A stretch of DNA of 64,000 nucleotides from NCBI RefSeq assembly GCF_014898055.3, contig NW_026555331.1, forward strand, positions 95,936,684 through 96,000,683, written 5' to 3'. Position 1 is the stretch's first letter, and each line of letters starts with the position of its first letter. The notes beneath the pieces are model-generated. The model had not been told where the DNA came from, did not search any database, and saw only the letters and a program-made list of their open reading frames with translations. Below, in pieces: positions 21,520 through 34,000 of the stretch. The stretch is from Talpa occidentalis (lineage: Eukaryota > Chordata > Mammalia > Eulipotyphla > Talpidae). The position numbers and the translations under genes were made by a program.

Positions 21520-21797
21520 TTTTTTTTTTTTAAAGATTTATTTATTTATGCATACAAGAGCTGGGGTACAGGCCAGAGGTATGGGAGGGTGAGAGGATTC
21601 ACCAGACACAGAGTGGGGACCAGAACAGGCAGATTGACTGAAGTACACTACTGAGGGGAGCAGTGGGTGAGTCAGGAGAGGTCTGCTGCATCTTGCAGGT
21701 TGCTCCCTGGCCAGCCGAGGGATCGAACTCTTGCTTCAGAGGCTGTGGAAGTTTCATAGGTTGTGTCTTAACCCCTTGTGCTACCAGGGAGGCCAAG
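21520..21797 (-). mobile_element. tRNA-derived SINE, second subfamily (GCATACAAGAGCTGG tail type)
   Basis: Minus-strand SINE with a 14-bp perfect TSD AATTTAGATTTTCT at 21506-21519 and 21798-21811. Its head reads GGCCTCCCTGGTAGCACAAGG and the tail lies near TGCATAAATAAATAAATC. Both differ from the subfamily of 2433 and 3490. Confidence 0.93.
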
Positions 21798-21811
21798 AAT
21801 TTAGATTTTCT

Positions 21812-23332
21812 ATTCCCCTATCCATGAGTCTCTAACACCATAGTGTAGTATATGTACTTCTATTGCCATCTTTTTGAAAGACCACTTTGTATCAATTCTC
21901 TGTGTTATGTCTATAGATGTGTATCTCTGGACTAAGTTACGATTCTGAAGGGCTTGAGACTGTCATTCATTTTTATGTCCCGGTAAAACTTAGCATACTG
22001 ACAGGCAGGTCACTGCTATTCTGAAAATATTTGTGGAAAAAAATATGGCAGGGCAATAAAATATGGTGGTGAGCAGTGAATGTATGGATAAGTATGGGTG
22101 ACTATTTTCTAAGTATATTTTAGAATATTGGTTTCAGATGTTTTCAAGGGAGTAAAGTGGAACAGTCTGCTATAAATATCACTGCTTATAACCCAGACGC
22201 ATAGTTTGAAATTTTAACATCATCTCCTCTTTTTTTCTCCCAATATTGTGGATTTGGAGAGATTTCAAGTTCTTACCAAACAGCCTCCTCATTAGTATTC
22301 AAACGTAAATATGTTGATGGAAAACAAAATCATTGTGTTTCTTAATTGCTTATTATTTACATTCATATTACTTGTGTATAACTTAAAATATTAGAACATT
22401 TTAAAGCTTTGAAACTGGAAATTATTTCCCAAGGGAAAGTAAAACGGAGTTCTCTTGGATAGCTTTTCAAAATCTAGGAACCAATGAGTTAAAAGATTCT
22501 AAACTTGGCAAGCCAATGTCTACTATTCCTAGTGGGAAGTATTTGGGTTTTAACTTCCTTTGGACAATCTCCCAAGCTGGAGGGGAAATAAACATACTTC
22601 AAGAATCAAGGCTCCTTTTAGAAATTCAATTTTAAAATACTTTTTCAGGAATTCTGGCTGATTCTTTGAAACTTTTTTGTTCTTAAGTAACATTTCATCT
22701 CTCCTTTGTCAGCTTCCCAAACCAGCCTTTTCCTGGGCTCCTAGGGATTTGAAGCATTTTGGCAGGCTAAAGAGGAAAATGGGTGGGAGAAACTCACAAA
22801 GAGAGTGAGAAATGATGTTTCCACTTCCCAATATTCTTGGCCATATCGATTTTCTGTGTGGGAAGAGAAAATTCTGGAATCATTTCAAGCACTCTGCTGA
22901 GATTCAGACTCAGGTTTGGACTCATTAAATAAATGAATATTTAACATATGCTGGGAGCTTTAGAACTTAGGACTTTCAAACTTAGTCATACTTTAAAATT
23001 CAGTCCATACTCTTAAAACACTTAGGTTCACTTATGGCAATGAAATGTTTGCAACATTTAATAGCAATATACCAGATAAACATAACTCAGTTTTCAGTTC
23101 AATGGTAAATACAGAAAGAAGATTTCAGGGAATAAAGGAAGCTTTATAGATGGCATAGTAACATGAAAGTCATAGGTATTACAGATAAAATTGGAGAAGC
23201 ATAAGAATATACAGAGGAGATGGATATTTAACTGGATTTCCAAGATTTAATAATAGTAATAATGATTATTACCTACCTTATTATGAGACTGTATCATATG
23301 CTTTATATTTCCTCTAATTCTAGCCCTGTGCA

Positions 23333-23334
<2 letters not shown>
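21812..23334. other. Intergenic sequence, nothing recognised
   Basis: AT-rich, with no domain-bearing ORF and no recent repeats. Confidence 0.4.

Positions 23335-23374
<40 letters not shown>
23335..23374 (+). repeat. (GT)n microsatellite
   Basis: About 20 uninterrupted GT dinucleotides, likely polymorphic. Confidence 0.97.
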
Positions 23375-23378
<4 letters not shown>

Positions 23379-23386
23379 AATTATTT

Positions 23387-23446
23387 ATTTATTTTTTACA
23401 TCATTGTTCATTTTTAAACAATATTTGCTTCCCGATCCCCCTCAGG
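23387..23446 (-). mobile_element. Very short (60-bp) retro-insertion with TSD
   Basis: Flanked by a perfect 13-bp duplication TAATAAATTATTT (23374-23386 and 23447-23459). Read on the minus strand it begins CCTGAGGGGGATCGGGAAGC and ends in an A-rich tail, as expected of an extremely 5'-truncated L1 3' end. The sequence is not the same subfamily as L1-A to L1-C, so the parent element is uncertain. Confidence 0.7.
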
Positions 23447-23544
23447 TAATAAATTATTTTACTAATGTCTGCCATTTCATTGGATGGATTTATCTGACTT
23501 GTTGGTCTTTGTATCCCTCAGCTAATGTAGTATCTGGCAGATGA

Positions 23545-23665
23545 GAAGAACCTAATAATTATTTGTAGACTACAGATCAGGAAATATATTCCGAGGTTAG
23601 GTAATTTGACTGAACTCATGGTACCAGTAAGTTGAGAGGCTGTAATTTGCACTTGTCTATGTGAT
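23545..23665 (+). repeat. MIR-like remnant
   Basis: It has the MIR order of blocks: CAGATGAGAAG, CAGATCAGGAAATATATTCC, GAGGTTAGGTAATTTGACTG, then AGTAAGTTGAGAGGCTG. Strongly decayed. Confidence 0.5.
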
Positions 23666-24002
23666 TGAAAAATCCAAGGTCTATTATAATGTTCTTGAGT
23701 GATGAACATTATTTAAAGAGTTGGGGAGAAATGAGAAGAACATGCAGGATAGAGAATAAGCATGAAGGATCATAGAGGGATAGCTAATAACCTGATTTCG
23801 TTATGGTTGGAAAAACAGGTTGGCAGAGTCTGTTAAATATATATCTAGGCTCAAAAGTTTTCATTTTTCTTTTAGCTTATGGAAAATAATAAAAGGTTGT
23901 TTTAAGAGAAATAATGGGCAAAACAGTGCTTTAAGAAAACTCATGGAGCAGCTGTTCAAAGAACATTTAGACAGAGGAGAGGCTCAAATCAGATGCCAGG
24001 AA

Positions 24003-24049
24003 CTGATAGATAGAGATCTATCAGTGATAGATCTCTACCAGATCTATCA
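24003..24049. other. Two adjacent perfect hairpins
   Basis: CTGATAGAT (24003-24011), AGAG loop, ATCTATCAG (24016-24024), followed at once by TGATAGATCT (24025-24034), CTACC loop, AGATCTATCA (24040-24049). Stems are 9 and 10 bp and share the same word. No surrounding gene structure is seen. Confidence 0.85.
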
Positions 24050-24059
24050 GGAATAGTGG

Positions 24060-24915
24060 GGTTTTCCACATATGGATAAGGGGCCTCTGTCACATAAATG
24101 TAAATTGAAGAACTGGGGCATGCAAGAGAGGATTTAAAAGAAAAATCTTCAGGCATTCATAACACATGGGTACTTCAAAAAGGGAAACATTTAAGTGTGA
24201 GTCTGTATAAATTTGTGAGTCTGTATAACTGGGAAAATGATGGGAAGACAGCATAATAATAATTTTAGTGGAATTCTTTAAACCTGTGTAATTAAGATCA
24301 TGAAGGCCATATTTAATGGGAAGGAATTTGGATATTGTGGTCTGGACTAAAGATAGAGGCCAGAAATAGAATAAAGTAAAATAGAATAAAGTATCTGGAA
24401 CAGAATAACTGGCACATTTTGAATGCTTAAACATGCTATTTATTATGTTCTTAATTAAAAAATAAATTCCATAAATAGAACAAAAGGAAAGAAAAGAATC
24501 TAGCAAACAAACAAAAACCAGTTCCTATGCGGTGTGACACATGCTACAACAGAGGATTATGTAATCACAGAGGACAGACATTTTACCTGGCCTTGGAGCA
24601 AGGAATTCCACACTCAACACCTGTCTGTATATTCCCATTGAGTCCTCTTTGAATGCCCCAAATCTTAATCTCTTCTGCAGTTTCTTATCTCAGTGGTTTC
24701 TCCAGTCAGAAACATAAAGATTACCCTACACAGACCATATTTCTTACCTCCTTGTTCAACATCTTTTCTTTTTATTAATTTTACACCCTGTTTTATTCAA
24801 TCATTGATACTGTTCTCATTGTAGAAATAACCAAAACCATGGTAGAGGAGGAGAAACAAGGATTGGTGTTAAAGAGAGGAGCTCTATTTAAAAAATGAAT
24901 TACTTGCTTTTGGCG
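24060..24915. other. Intergenic sequence, nothing recognised
   Basis: The minus-strand frame at 24090-24506 (138 codons) lies in AT-rich DNA and has hydrophobic low-complexity content but no known domain. I do not regard it as a gene. Confidence 0.35.
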
Positions 24916-24924
24916 AAACTCAGT

Positions 24925-25960
24925 ATTGAACTGTAACACAGTATGATATACAGATTTTAAGGGTACATCTCAGTGAATTTTTGCAAATTTACAAATTGAT
25001 AGAGCTGTATACAAGAGACACTTGTGTTCTGTGTTCAGCCATTAGAATCAGTGGCAAGTTTGAGGATAGAGTTGGAGAGCAATTTAAGCCTGAAATTTCA
25101 GGGAAAAAATGGAATTTAGTTAAATTATATTCTTCTTGGTAATAATGTATCTAAGGAAAGAAAGTAAAAGATGAAAATGAAAAAAGATATTGCTGCCACC
25201 CTAGAGGCCTCTCTCGGAGTAATCCTCCCTGAAATGATGCCATTATTCTGATCTATCACTAGAGATATTTAAAAACCTCACATAATTGAAACCATTCAGT
25301 ATGTATGCTATGAACTCTGGCATCTTTCGCCCAGTATTATGACTGTGAGATGCAACTTTTCTCATGCGACCCATGGGCCATGCAGAAATGCATTGCTTAA
25401 TTTTAGCAAATTTGGAAGTTTTCTTTCTATTATTGATTTTAACTTACTGCCACTGAAGTCAGAAAACATTTTTCATAAGATTTCAACCCTTTGAACTAAT
25501 GAAGACTTACTGTGTGGTATAGTGTTCTATTAGGACAAATGTTCCATTGTATTGGAGAAGAATATGTACTCTGAATTGTTCAATACGATGTTCTATAAAT
25601 GTCAATTTGGTCAAGTTTGTCAATCATAATATTCTACATGGTAATATTTTTTTACTTGCTTATTCTACCAGTTACTGAGAGAAGTATATTTTCTTCCTCT
25701 GCCATCATGAATTTGTTTAGTTCCTCTGTCTCTTCTCTATATAGATCTTGAAAACTTTTTTATTAGATACAGAGGAATTTAGGTTTGTTATATCCTCTTT
25801 TAAAGTGACATATTATCACTCTGAAATATATGTACTTACCTCTAATACTATTCCTGATCTTAAAGTGTACTTTGTCTAATATCATTATGGCTGTATACGT
25901 TTATTTATTTATTTATTTATTTATAGCTTAGCATTTTTGCTATTAGCTTTTTGTTATCCC
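24925..25960 (-). mobile_element. Ancient L1 fragments (3' end and ORF2 pieces)
   Basis: Reverse-strand similarity to old mammalian L1 termini. The segment around 25200-25370 has the order CACCCTAGAGGCC..., ATTGAAACCATTCAGTATGT, TCTTTCGCCCAGTATTATGA. The segment 25430-25900 corresponds to ORF2 sequence just after the endonuclease (TCTATAAATGTCAATTTGGT, AAGTGTACTTTGTCTAATAT). Reading frames are gone. Confidence 0.7.
25899..25925 (+). repeat. (TTTA)n microsatellite
   Basis: About six to seven TTTA units inside the ancient L1 region. Confidence 0.85.
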
Positions 25961-26365
25961 TTCATTTTTAACTTTCAGTATCTTTTATATAAAACTTTAC
26001 ATTTAATATATATTATATCTTAGGTAGTCACATTACAAAAGTCAAAGTTCAAGGATGAGGAGCTGTCAGGTCTAGGAAGGAGTTAGAATACTAATCAGAA
26101 CGGTTAGTGGAGGTTGAGGTTGTCAAAGAATTTGTGAAACTAAGAAGGAAGAATTTCAAGCAGGATGGAATATTCAATCTGCTCTGCTACTGTTTTAGCA
26201 GAGACACAATCTCAAGGACTGCAGAGACACTCAAGCAGATAGAGATTGTGAAAGATCATTAGATTCATTATTTAGTCATTAAAGTTTATTTTGAGTGAGA
26301 ACATATAATGCAAAGCAGGTTTTAGAGAAAATGATAAGAAAATGTTAAGCAGCAAATTTATTTAT

Positions 26366-26535
26366 TTTTTTTTAAATTGAAGTAACATTGGTTTACAACA
26401 CTGTATGTGATTTAGAGGTGTAAGATATCACCCCTTTAGATGTATGTTACTGCTCCCACCCCAAGGCACCCAAAGTCCTCTATGATCCTTGGGCCCCTCA
26501 TACCCTGCTCTCCACCCTCCCCTTCCGGTAGTCTC
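26366..26535 (-). mobile_element. Ancient L1 3' UTR fragment
   Basis: It resembles the old L1 end at 13455 (AGTAACATTGGTTTACAACA, then a CCCACC...CCTCTA block and a pyrimidine-rich stretch). Roughly 170 bp survive. Confidence 0.65.
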
Positions 26536-28478
26536 GTACTATGTATTAAATTTAACTGGGGAGGAAATAAAAATTTGTTTATATTTCTTGGAGAAAACTA
26601 TCTTCAAGTTTGAGTTTGAAATGGTCATACCTTTTGATCTTTCCAATAAGTTTTCAAGTAATTACCTTGTATACAGGTACTTTGGTAACTTCCTTACAAA
26701 GCTTTGCTTTTCCTTTAATTATATATAAATTGAAATGCTTTCACAATCCAATGCAAAATTTCAGGCTACTTGTGCCCCAAAACAGAATGAACACAGCACT
26801 ATCTACAGTTCTGACCCACAGGTTTAGGGGGAGGTGAGTGTAGTACAGAGTGACACTGGGGGCTGACTGAGTGATGAGAGGGTACTTTGCTGACCTATTT
26901 CTGTTCCTCTGTCTTCCTCTTCTCTCCAAAGATAAACCAGGCTTCTATTTTAAGACTTCAGAACACAAAATAAATCGTAAAATAAATTATGATTCAGTTG
27001 TGCAAGAGGAATTGTTTTTATGTGTAAAGAAAAAGAAACAGAGACAGGCCGGCCTCATGGAAGGACCTTTAAGACATGCTGAACCTGAAATACAGCACGA
27101 TGCTGAGCAGTGGGTATGGAATGCCATGCTTCCCTAGACAGGCTGATTGCTTGCCCAACTTTCTAAAGAAAATTGCCTTGTGTACTTTTCCTCCCTTCCT
27201 CAGGGAAGACTCCCTAAGTGATTCTAAGATTCGCAAACATTCCAGGGAGGACAAGACTAAGTTGAGTCATCTCAAGTTGGTGGTCTGATACCACTGCTGA
27301 TAGAGAAGAGAGAAATACAAATTACATGCTTGTAATTTATCCTCTGCACTTGCTAGGTGTCTACATCAAGCAATTATTTTGAGAGCTAGTTTAGCCTGTG
27401 CATACTTGAATATGGGTGATAAGTATGGAATGCATGTAAATGCTGAAAGGATAATAAGGTAGGTTCTTGGAAAAAAATTAGGAGAGATGATTCTGGAAAG
27501 GAGAGGCTCTCCTTATCCAAAACAAAAAGCTAAGAGGATTCACTTAGACTAAATATTTAAAGTACGTATGGTGGGGGAGGCATGGGGTTTCACAGTTGAT
27601 GTTTTTAATCTTCTGAATAGAAGGTCACTAACAAGGCATTTGATTATGATTTCCATTCTGATAGTAACATAGAGAAAGGTTAAGTGATATGCATGTCTCG
27701 ACAGTAATTTTTATTACCACGTATACAAATTAGTACTCATTTCCAACATATGAAAAGTTATAATTTTGGAAAATTTCCAGGAAAATATAAATATAGAGGG
27801 AGTATTCTATTAATGCATCACTTTGATTCAACAATTATGAACAAGAAGCCAACCTTACTTCACTTATACCATGCCCATTTTGGGGGTACTATTTTATAAC
27901 TAATCCCAGGTATAATGTTATTTTATCTGTAAATAATTTGATATGAGACAAAGAAGTGCTTTTAAAAGCATAAAGAAATACATGCAATTCTATAGTCACA
28001 AATTTAAAAATCTGAATTTTATGAACAAAATATCCAAATATATATTACCAAGCATTCCTGAAGGAAAACAGTAGAAAAATCCAATAAAACAATTGTCATT
28101 AAAGATGTAGGAAAACTGACTAAAAGTTTATCGTGAAAATTTTCACCAGGTTCCGGTCATTTTACAACTGAATTTTATTAAAATAGCTACAACAGTTAAC
28201 CATTTATTTCCAGAGTTACTAAAACACTTCCAAGTCATAGGAAAAGATGAAAATTTCCCTAATGAATTTAATGTCAATCATTTATGACAAACATTAGAAA
28301 TATACAAGCATAGGAAGGAAAGTGGGAATTTTTTTTTGCTGATGACAGAAAAGACATGTTTAAAACATTTAGAATTAATACAAAAATATGGTAAGATGCA
28401 ACAGTGCAATATAAATATACAAAAGTCAATGTTTTCTAGCATAAGCCCTCATAAGTAGGTACAAAATATTCCATTAAG
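26536..28478. other. Intergenic sequence, nothing recognised
   Basis: No SINE, young L1 or domain-bearing ORF. Short frames near 26871-27288 have no recognisable product. Confidence 0.4.
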
Positions 28479-28763
28479 TTTTTTTTTTAAGATTTATTTA
28501 TTTATTTTTATTTATACAAGCACTGGGTACAGTCAGAAGCGTGGGAGGGTGAGAGAATTCACCAGAGCCAGAGAGTGGTGCAGAGCAGGCAGAAGGACCG
28601 AAGCACACTGCTGAGGGGAGCAGCGGGTGGCAGGAGAGGTCTGCGCGCCATGTGGGACCCTCCTCTGGTGGCCGGGGAGCAGCCGGGGATCAAACCGGCA
28701 CTGCAGAGGCTGCAGGCAGCTTCGCAACCCAGTGCTCAACTGCTGCGCCACCGGGGAGGCCCT
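28479..28763 (-). mobile_element. tRNA-derived SINE (ACAAGCACTGGGTACAGTC tail type)
   Basis: Full-length minus-strand SINE of the first subfamily. On the reverse strand its B box is weakened (GTTTGATCC near 28689). An approximate TSD around ATTAAGTTTT/ATTAAGATTT is visible. Confidence 0.9.
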
Positions 28764-28902
28764 CTATTAAGATTTTGACTAATAATGAAAATATTTATTA
28801 TGAAATTAATAAAAACATAGGCTATAGATGAAAAGCAATAAAACCTTTTTGATTTATAAAGGACATAAAAGATGAAATCAATGGAAAATGTATCATATTC
28901 TT

Positions 28903-29172
28903 TTTTTGTAAATTTTTATTTATTTACGCATACAAGAGCTGGGTACAGGCCAGAGATGTGGGAAGGTGAGGGAATTCACCAGAGACAGACCCGAAAACAG
29001 AACAGGCAGACTAACTGAAATACACTGCTGAGGGGAGCAGCAGGTGAGACAGGAGAGGTCTGCTGTGCCATGTGGGTTGTTCCCTGCTCAGCCAGGGATC
29101 GAACTTGTGCTGCCGAGGCTGCGGATTGCTTCATTTTGTGGTGCTTAACCCCTTGTGCCACAAGGGAGACCC
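28903..29172 (-). mobile_element. tRNA-derived SINE, second subfamily
   Basis: Minus-strand copy with head GGGTCTCCCTTGTGGCACAA and a GCATACAAGAGCTGG-type tail. An imperfect 13-bp TSD (GTATCATATTCTT / GTAAGATATTCTT) lies at 28890-28902 and 29174-29186. Confidence 0.88.
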
Positions 29173-29219
29173 TGTAAGATATTCTTAAATGGTAAAGCAA
29201 TCCAATAGTAAAAGCAATG

Positions 29220-29640
29220 AAGGACATCTATCTTCTCATGTGTCTATTCTCTATCTGTATCTTCTTTGGTGAAATGCCTGTTTCGATCTCTGCTCATTTT
29301 TTTTTTTAAATAATAAATTTTATTTTTATATTCCCCATACATTTGCAACCCCCCAATTCTGACCCCAATCCCTCTCTGCTCATTTTTGAATCTGGTTGTA
29401 TGCCCTTCTTCTTGTTGTCCAATTGTTCATATAATTTGAATACTAACTCCTTGTCTGATAGATGGTTTACAAATATCTTCTACCACTATTAGGCTGCCTT
29501 TTCATCTTAATCTTTTTTTTTTCCCCCCAAGTAGGCGTTTTTTAGCTTATGGAGTCCCCTATTTCCTTTTGTTTTACTTGCTTTTAGAGACAAATTTACA
29601 AAGACATCATTAAGGCTGATCTCCAAGTATTTCTTCCCTG
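29220..29640 (-). mobile_element. Ancient L1 ORF2 fragment, interrupted by a micro-insertion
   Basis: In reverse it follows the old L1 ORF2 order: CTGCTCATTTTTGAATCTGG, TTGTCTGATAGATGGTTTAC, AGGCTGCCTTTTCATC. A 71-bp young L1 tail is inserted at 29302-29372. Confidence 0.65.
29302..29372 (-). mobile_element. 71-bp L1 tail micro-insertion
   Basis: It consists only of the L1 poly(A) and the last 60 or so bases of the young L1 3' UTR (in reverse, from GGATTGGGGTCAGAATT to the A-tail). A perfect 15-bp TSD TCTCTGCTCATTTTT lies at 29287-29301 and 29373-29387. Confidence 0.9.
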
Positions 29641-30220
29641 TGATGTCATCTATTTTCTGAGTAGGCTGCTGGTCAGGGTTAGGTTTATAATGTGCATTTC
29701 CTTTTATGGGGTTTTCATATGGAAAATGCATGTAAGGATTACAAATCAAAATATTAATTAGAGCCAGGATAAAAAAAAATCCAATCGTAGACTTTGGTTA
29801 AAGAGAATGTGTTTTGGACTGGAGGTTAAAATAAGATTTTCTTCCCTCTGCACCAAATCCAAATTTTAGAGCAAAAATGCATAGCAATTTTATTGGAGCA
29901 ACAGGCAGAGTATAGTCTGGGGTTTGCTTGGAAGAAGCCCACGGATCAGTCCCACAATTGCTTTTAGAGAATGGAGGATGTGAATAGCATCTTCCTCTCC
30001 AACTTAGCAAAAAGCACGGTATAGTTTTTCTAGCCACTTGGAACTGGAAGCAGTAGAAAGAGGTCACGCCTCACCTGAGGGTAAAGAAAAAGGGGAAGTT
30101 CCTGTACTAATTCTTGCTTTTGAGTTGCCACAAGCCTCCAACATTAAAACACAATCCATGTTAAGCTCTGGGTTAATCAGATTAGTTCTTTTTCCTCTCT
30201 TTTGGATGAGCAAATAATAG
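29641..30220. other. Intergenic sequence, nothing recognised
   Basis: Minus-strand frames at 29507-29749 and 29798-30067 have no recognisable domain. Confidence 0.35.
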
Positions 30221-30232
30221 GAATCAGAGGGA

Positions 30233-30994
30233 ATGCAAATGGCCAACAGGCATATGAAAAAATGCTCAACATCACTTGTAATCAGGGAAATGCAAATCAA
30301 AACTTCCATGAGATACCATCTTACACCAGTGAGACTGGCACATATTAAAAAAGATAGTAACAACAAATGTTGGCGAGGATATGGAGAAAAATGAACTCTC
30401 CTGCACTGTTGGTGGGAGTGCAAACTGGTCCAACCACTATGGAGAGCTGTGTGGAGATTTCTGGACCTACTAAACATAGAGCTTCCATATGATCCAGCAA
30501 TTCCACTCCTAGGTATTTACCCAAAGGACACAAAAACATCAATTCCAAAGAGCACCTGCACTCCTATGTTTATAGCAGCACTATTTACAATAGCTAAGCT
30601 TTGGAAACCACCCAAATGCCCAAAAATAGATGACTGGATCAAGAAGATGTGGTACATATACACCATGGAATATTACTCAGCTTTCAAAAAAGATAAACTC
30701 ATGCAATTTGCAGCAACATGGATGGCGCTGGAAGGGATGATGCTCAGCGAAATAAGCCAGAAAGAAAAAGAAAAATACCGGATGGTCTCACTCATAGCAG
30801 GAATCTAGAAAACTTAAATAAGGGACCAGGAAAAAGAATAACCATAAGAAAGTAAAAATCAAAATCAACAAACAACTATGAACCAGAGACACTCTATGGG
30901 GGTGTGGGGGGCGGGGAAAGGAGGGCTTGGGGTCAAAATAAGGGGGTTGTAATTGTATGGGGAATATAAAAATAAAATTAAAATTTTAAAAAAA
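30233..30994 (+). mobile_element. 5'-truncated LINE-1 (L1-D)
   Basis: About 760 bp: the last part of ORF2, 3' UTR with G-rich tract (30896-30950) and poly(A). A 12-bp TSD GAATCAGAGGGA is found at 30221-30232 and 30995-31006. The 5' junction shares GA with the L1 sequence, so it is ambiguous by a couple of bases. The ORF2 frame has an in-frame TGA just after the cysteine-motif start and a Cys-to-Tyr change in it (CWRGYGEK), then stays open at 30449-30808 to the normal MVSLIAGI end. Confidence 0.94.
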
Positions 30995-31006
30995 GAATCA
31001 GAGGGA

Positions 31007-34000
31007 GAAATCAGAGATGTTCTGACTTCTCAAAGTGATATCAAGGGAAAGATGCCCTCCCCCTACCTTCTCCCTGCAACTTGGAAAGTTCCCCACATTG
31101 TCAGTAACAGTGCACTGATCTTTATGCAAGAATGATAGCCATTAGCTGATAGGCCTGAAGCAATTTTTTAAATGCTCACAGATAAAAAGGAAAATGCATT
31201 TTCTACTCTTTCCTAAAATGCTTGACTTTGATTATGTCAAACAAATGAGCAAGAAACTTGAAGAACTACTTTGTAATTCAGCCAACCAACAGTCCTAATT
31301 CCAGAAAGTTGTATTTGATTATCCTGTGGACATAAGATTATTTTTACCTTCATGCCGGAATTATAGGCAAAAGTTTTGTCGTTATTGTCTAAATTGTGTA
31401 ATTAGGAAAGATGTTTGTATTCTGCTAATAGTTTACATTCAGAACTTGGAACTGTTTTAAAAGTAACTCAGTTGTTTGCTTGGAAATAGCATTCAAACAG
31501 CTTGAGGGATAGAAACTTACAATCCTCAAAGCTCTCAAAAGTGTGCAATAACATGTGTGAGGGTAGAGATTGGTAAATACATACAATTATATCTGAACAT
31601 ATTCATGATTGCTTTAATGCTATAATTCCTGAATATTGATGTGCAAAATATAGTTGTTCGTATTTACCTAGTCCTCATAATGTTTCTAAGACAGATCTCA
31701 GTTTTGGCGATGGACAAATTAATGTCTCTATGATTGATACATACAAGGAATAAATGTATGGTGCAATATAATTTACTTGTCCTGACTGTAGAACAAAAAA
31801 GTAAGACTTATTAACAGTTTTCTGGTGTTCCATTGGTATCTCATAATTTTAAGGCAGCAGAGACACTAGAGCAAAAGTTTCCACGTGCTTCTACTGGACT
31901 CTGCCCTCCTCGAAGTATTAACTGCAATTTAACTGCCAGTATCTAGAGCACTCCTCACTCCCTCTTGCTTGGACTATGACAGTGGGCCACATAATGGTTT
32001 TGCATCACTAATTTTGTTCCCCTTCCATCGCCACTGTTTTTTTAAACCTGCTCTTCTGACACTGTCACTTCCCCCATTGTAATTCCTCAATGACTTATTT
32101 TTTAACTACACTCATAAATATATTAAAACTGCAGAATTTGAGTTCCTAAGGACAATGATATACTGGTTTTCTAGTAGCACCAGGGCCTTATGTCTCCTTA
32201 CTCCCTAAGTCCTATCAAGTCCAGTTGAGTTTATCTTAATTTTCTTCACATCTCTCCCTCTTTCCCTCTCCCCACTTCAGTTGTCTTGTTTCAGACTGTC
32301 ACTGTTTCCCAGGTGGATTATGACTAACAATCTCTCCATTCACTTCATTCTATTCTGATGGAATGGCTTCATGAAACACTGGGTCAAGCTACTGCCTTAA
32401 AAGAAACAACTCCCCAGTGGTTCTTAGAATCTTTTGGGAAGAAAGGCTATTCTTTGATTGGTACCCTTAGTACATGACCTGCCTCCTGATTGTCTCCATC
32501 TCAGCTCTTGCAAATCTTTCTTCTCCCTCAGCTATAGACAATTTCAAGGTTCTACCTCCAATTTTCATAAGCCCTGTTTCCTAATTGCTTGCATTTCTGC
32601 TGTCTGGTTAGAATTCTCATCCTCTTTCTCTTCATAAATCTTTTGCTAATTCCTAGTTGTATTTTTAGACTCATCTCATCTTCCCACAGAAAACTTTTAT
32701 AACACCCTCATCTCCAGCTCTACCCCCAGGTTGGGTGAGATATGTTTTCCAGTGTTACCCCAGCTCTGATGCTAAGTTCAATGCTCTGTTCTTGAATGGC
32801 CTGGCTATGGAAAGACAAACCACATCTTGTTGATCATCTGTATATCAGTTAGTTGCCTAGCAGACCCACAAAGTTGAAGCTTCTTGACTGAGAATCTCCA
32901 CCAGATTATGAGAGGGTTCTGTTCAAGAGCTGGTTTTGTTCCTCCTTCTTCTTTCTTGAGAATTAAAAAAAAATGTGGTTGAAGATTGAGTGATCAGATA
33001 AAATTGTTCCCTAAATATTGGGATATGTCATAAATTAATTTGATTTATATATGTAGAGATCATCTAATTCTAGTAGAGTATTTTACCATAAGGTAAGCAG
33101 AAATATTTTCACTTGGGTAAATTCTTAGTTGAATTAAAAAAAAAATCATGTATAATATTTTTCACTGACTTTTGCTATAGTCACTAGTGCCTTGATGATG
33201 GTGAGGACATTTTTTTTAGCAATAGTTAGAATTAGTGTGAGAATAGGTTTAACATTTTTGAAAGTAGTTTTATTTTTGCTAAAATTACTTTTTGATGAAT
33301 CAACTGATTTTTAAGATTTTTGCTAGGCCCTGGATTTCTGGATACATTGTGTAATTAACATAAACTTGAGGAACCTTATTTTGTTTGGTTTGGTTATTTT
33401 TTTTTAATGATCCAAAATTAAGTTGCTTTTAGTCACAGGATTTCTGTAAATACAAACTTATGTCAGAAGAGGCTTTTTATTTACTTTTTGATTCAGTTCA
33501 GCATGTTTATTTAATCTGCAATGATTCAGCTTACTGGCTGCTTCAGAAACTTGGAGTGCATGTTCTCATGATGGTTGAAGCAGTTGATGGCTTTGATCTG
33601 AACAGTAAAGAAACAGAGAAAAGGAAAAACTTTCCTAAAAAATTGCCTTTATGATTGCTCCTTCTATGTTAAAAAAGTACTAGTGCTTGACTATAGAGCT
33701 GCTCTCATTTAGTTTAGATTTCCCATACTTATAAAACTTTTATTTTTTATTGTGGGAGGCCTTTTGGTACTTTCAAGTGGAAAAGGCAGTCATTCCAGGC
33801 ACTGACAGAAATCTGTGATATTGATTTTGTCTGCTTCCAGAACTTTCTAGAGGAAAATTCAAAAGAGATATTAATCTGTTAGAGGTCACACTATAACCAA
33901 TGTATAAATAATTGAGTCTGTATTCATTTCTCAGGATCCCTGACCAGAGAAAGATGACCAGTAAACATTCCCTCTTGGGGTGAGATTGACATGTGGAATC

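Noticed and set aside
24090..24506. 138-codon minus-strand frame as a membrane protein gene
   Set aside because: AT-rich DNA gives Phe/Ile/Leu-rich frames by chance. No start context, signal sequence or neighbours support it.
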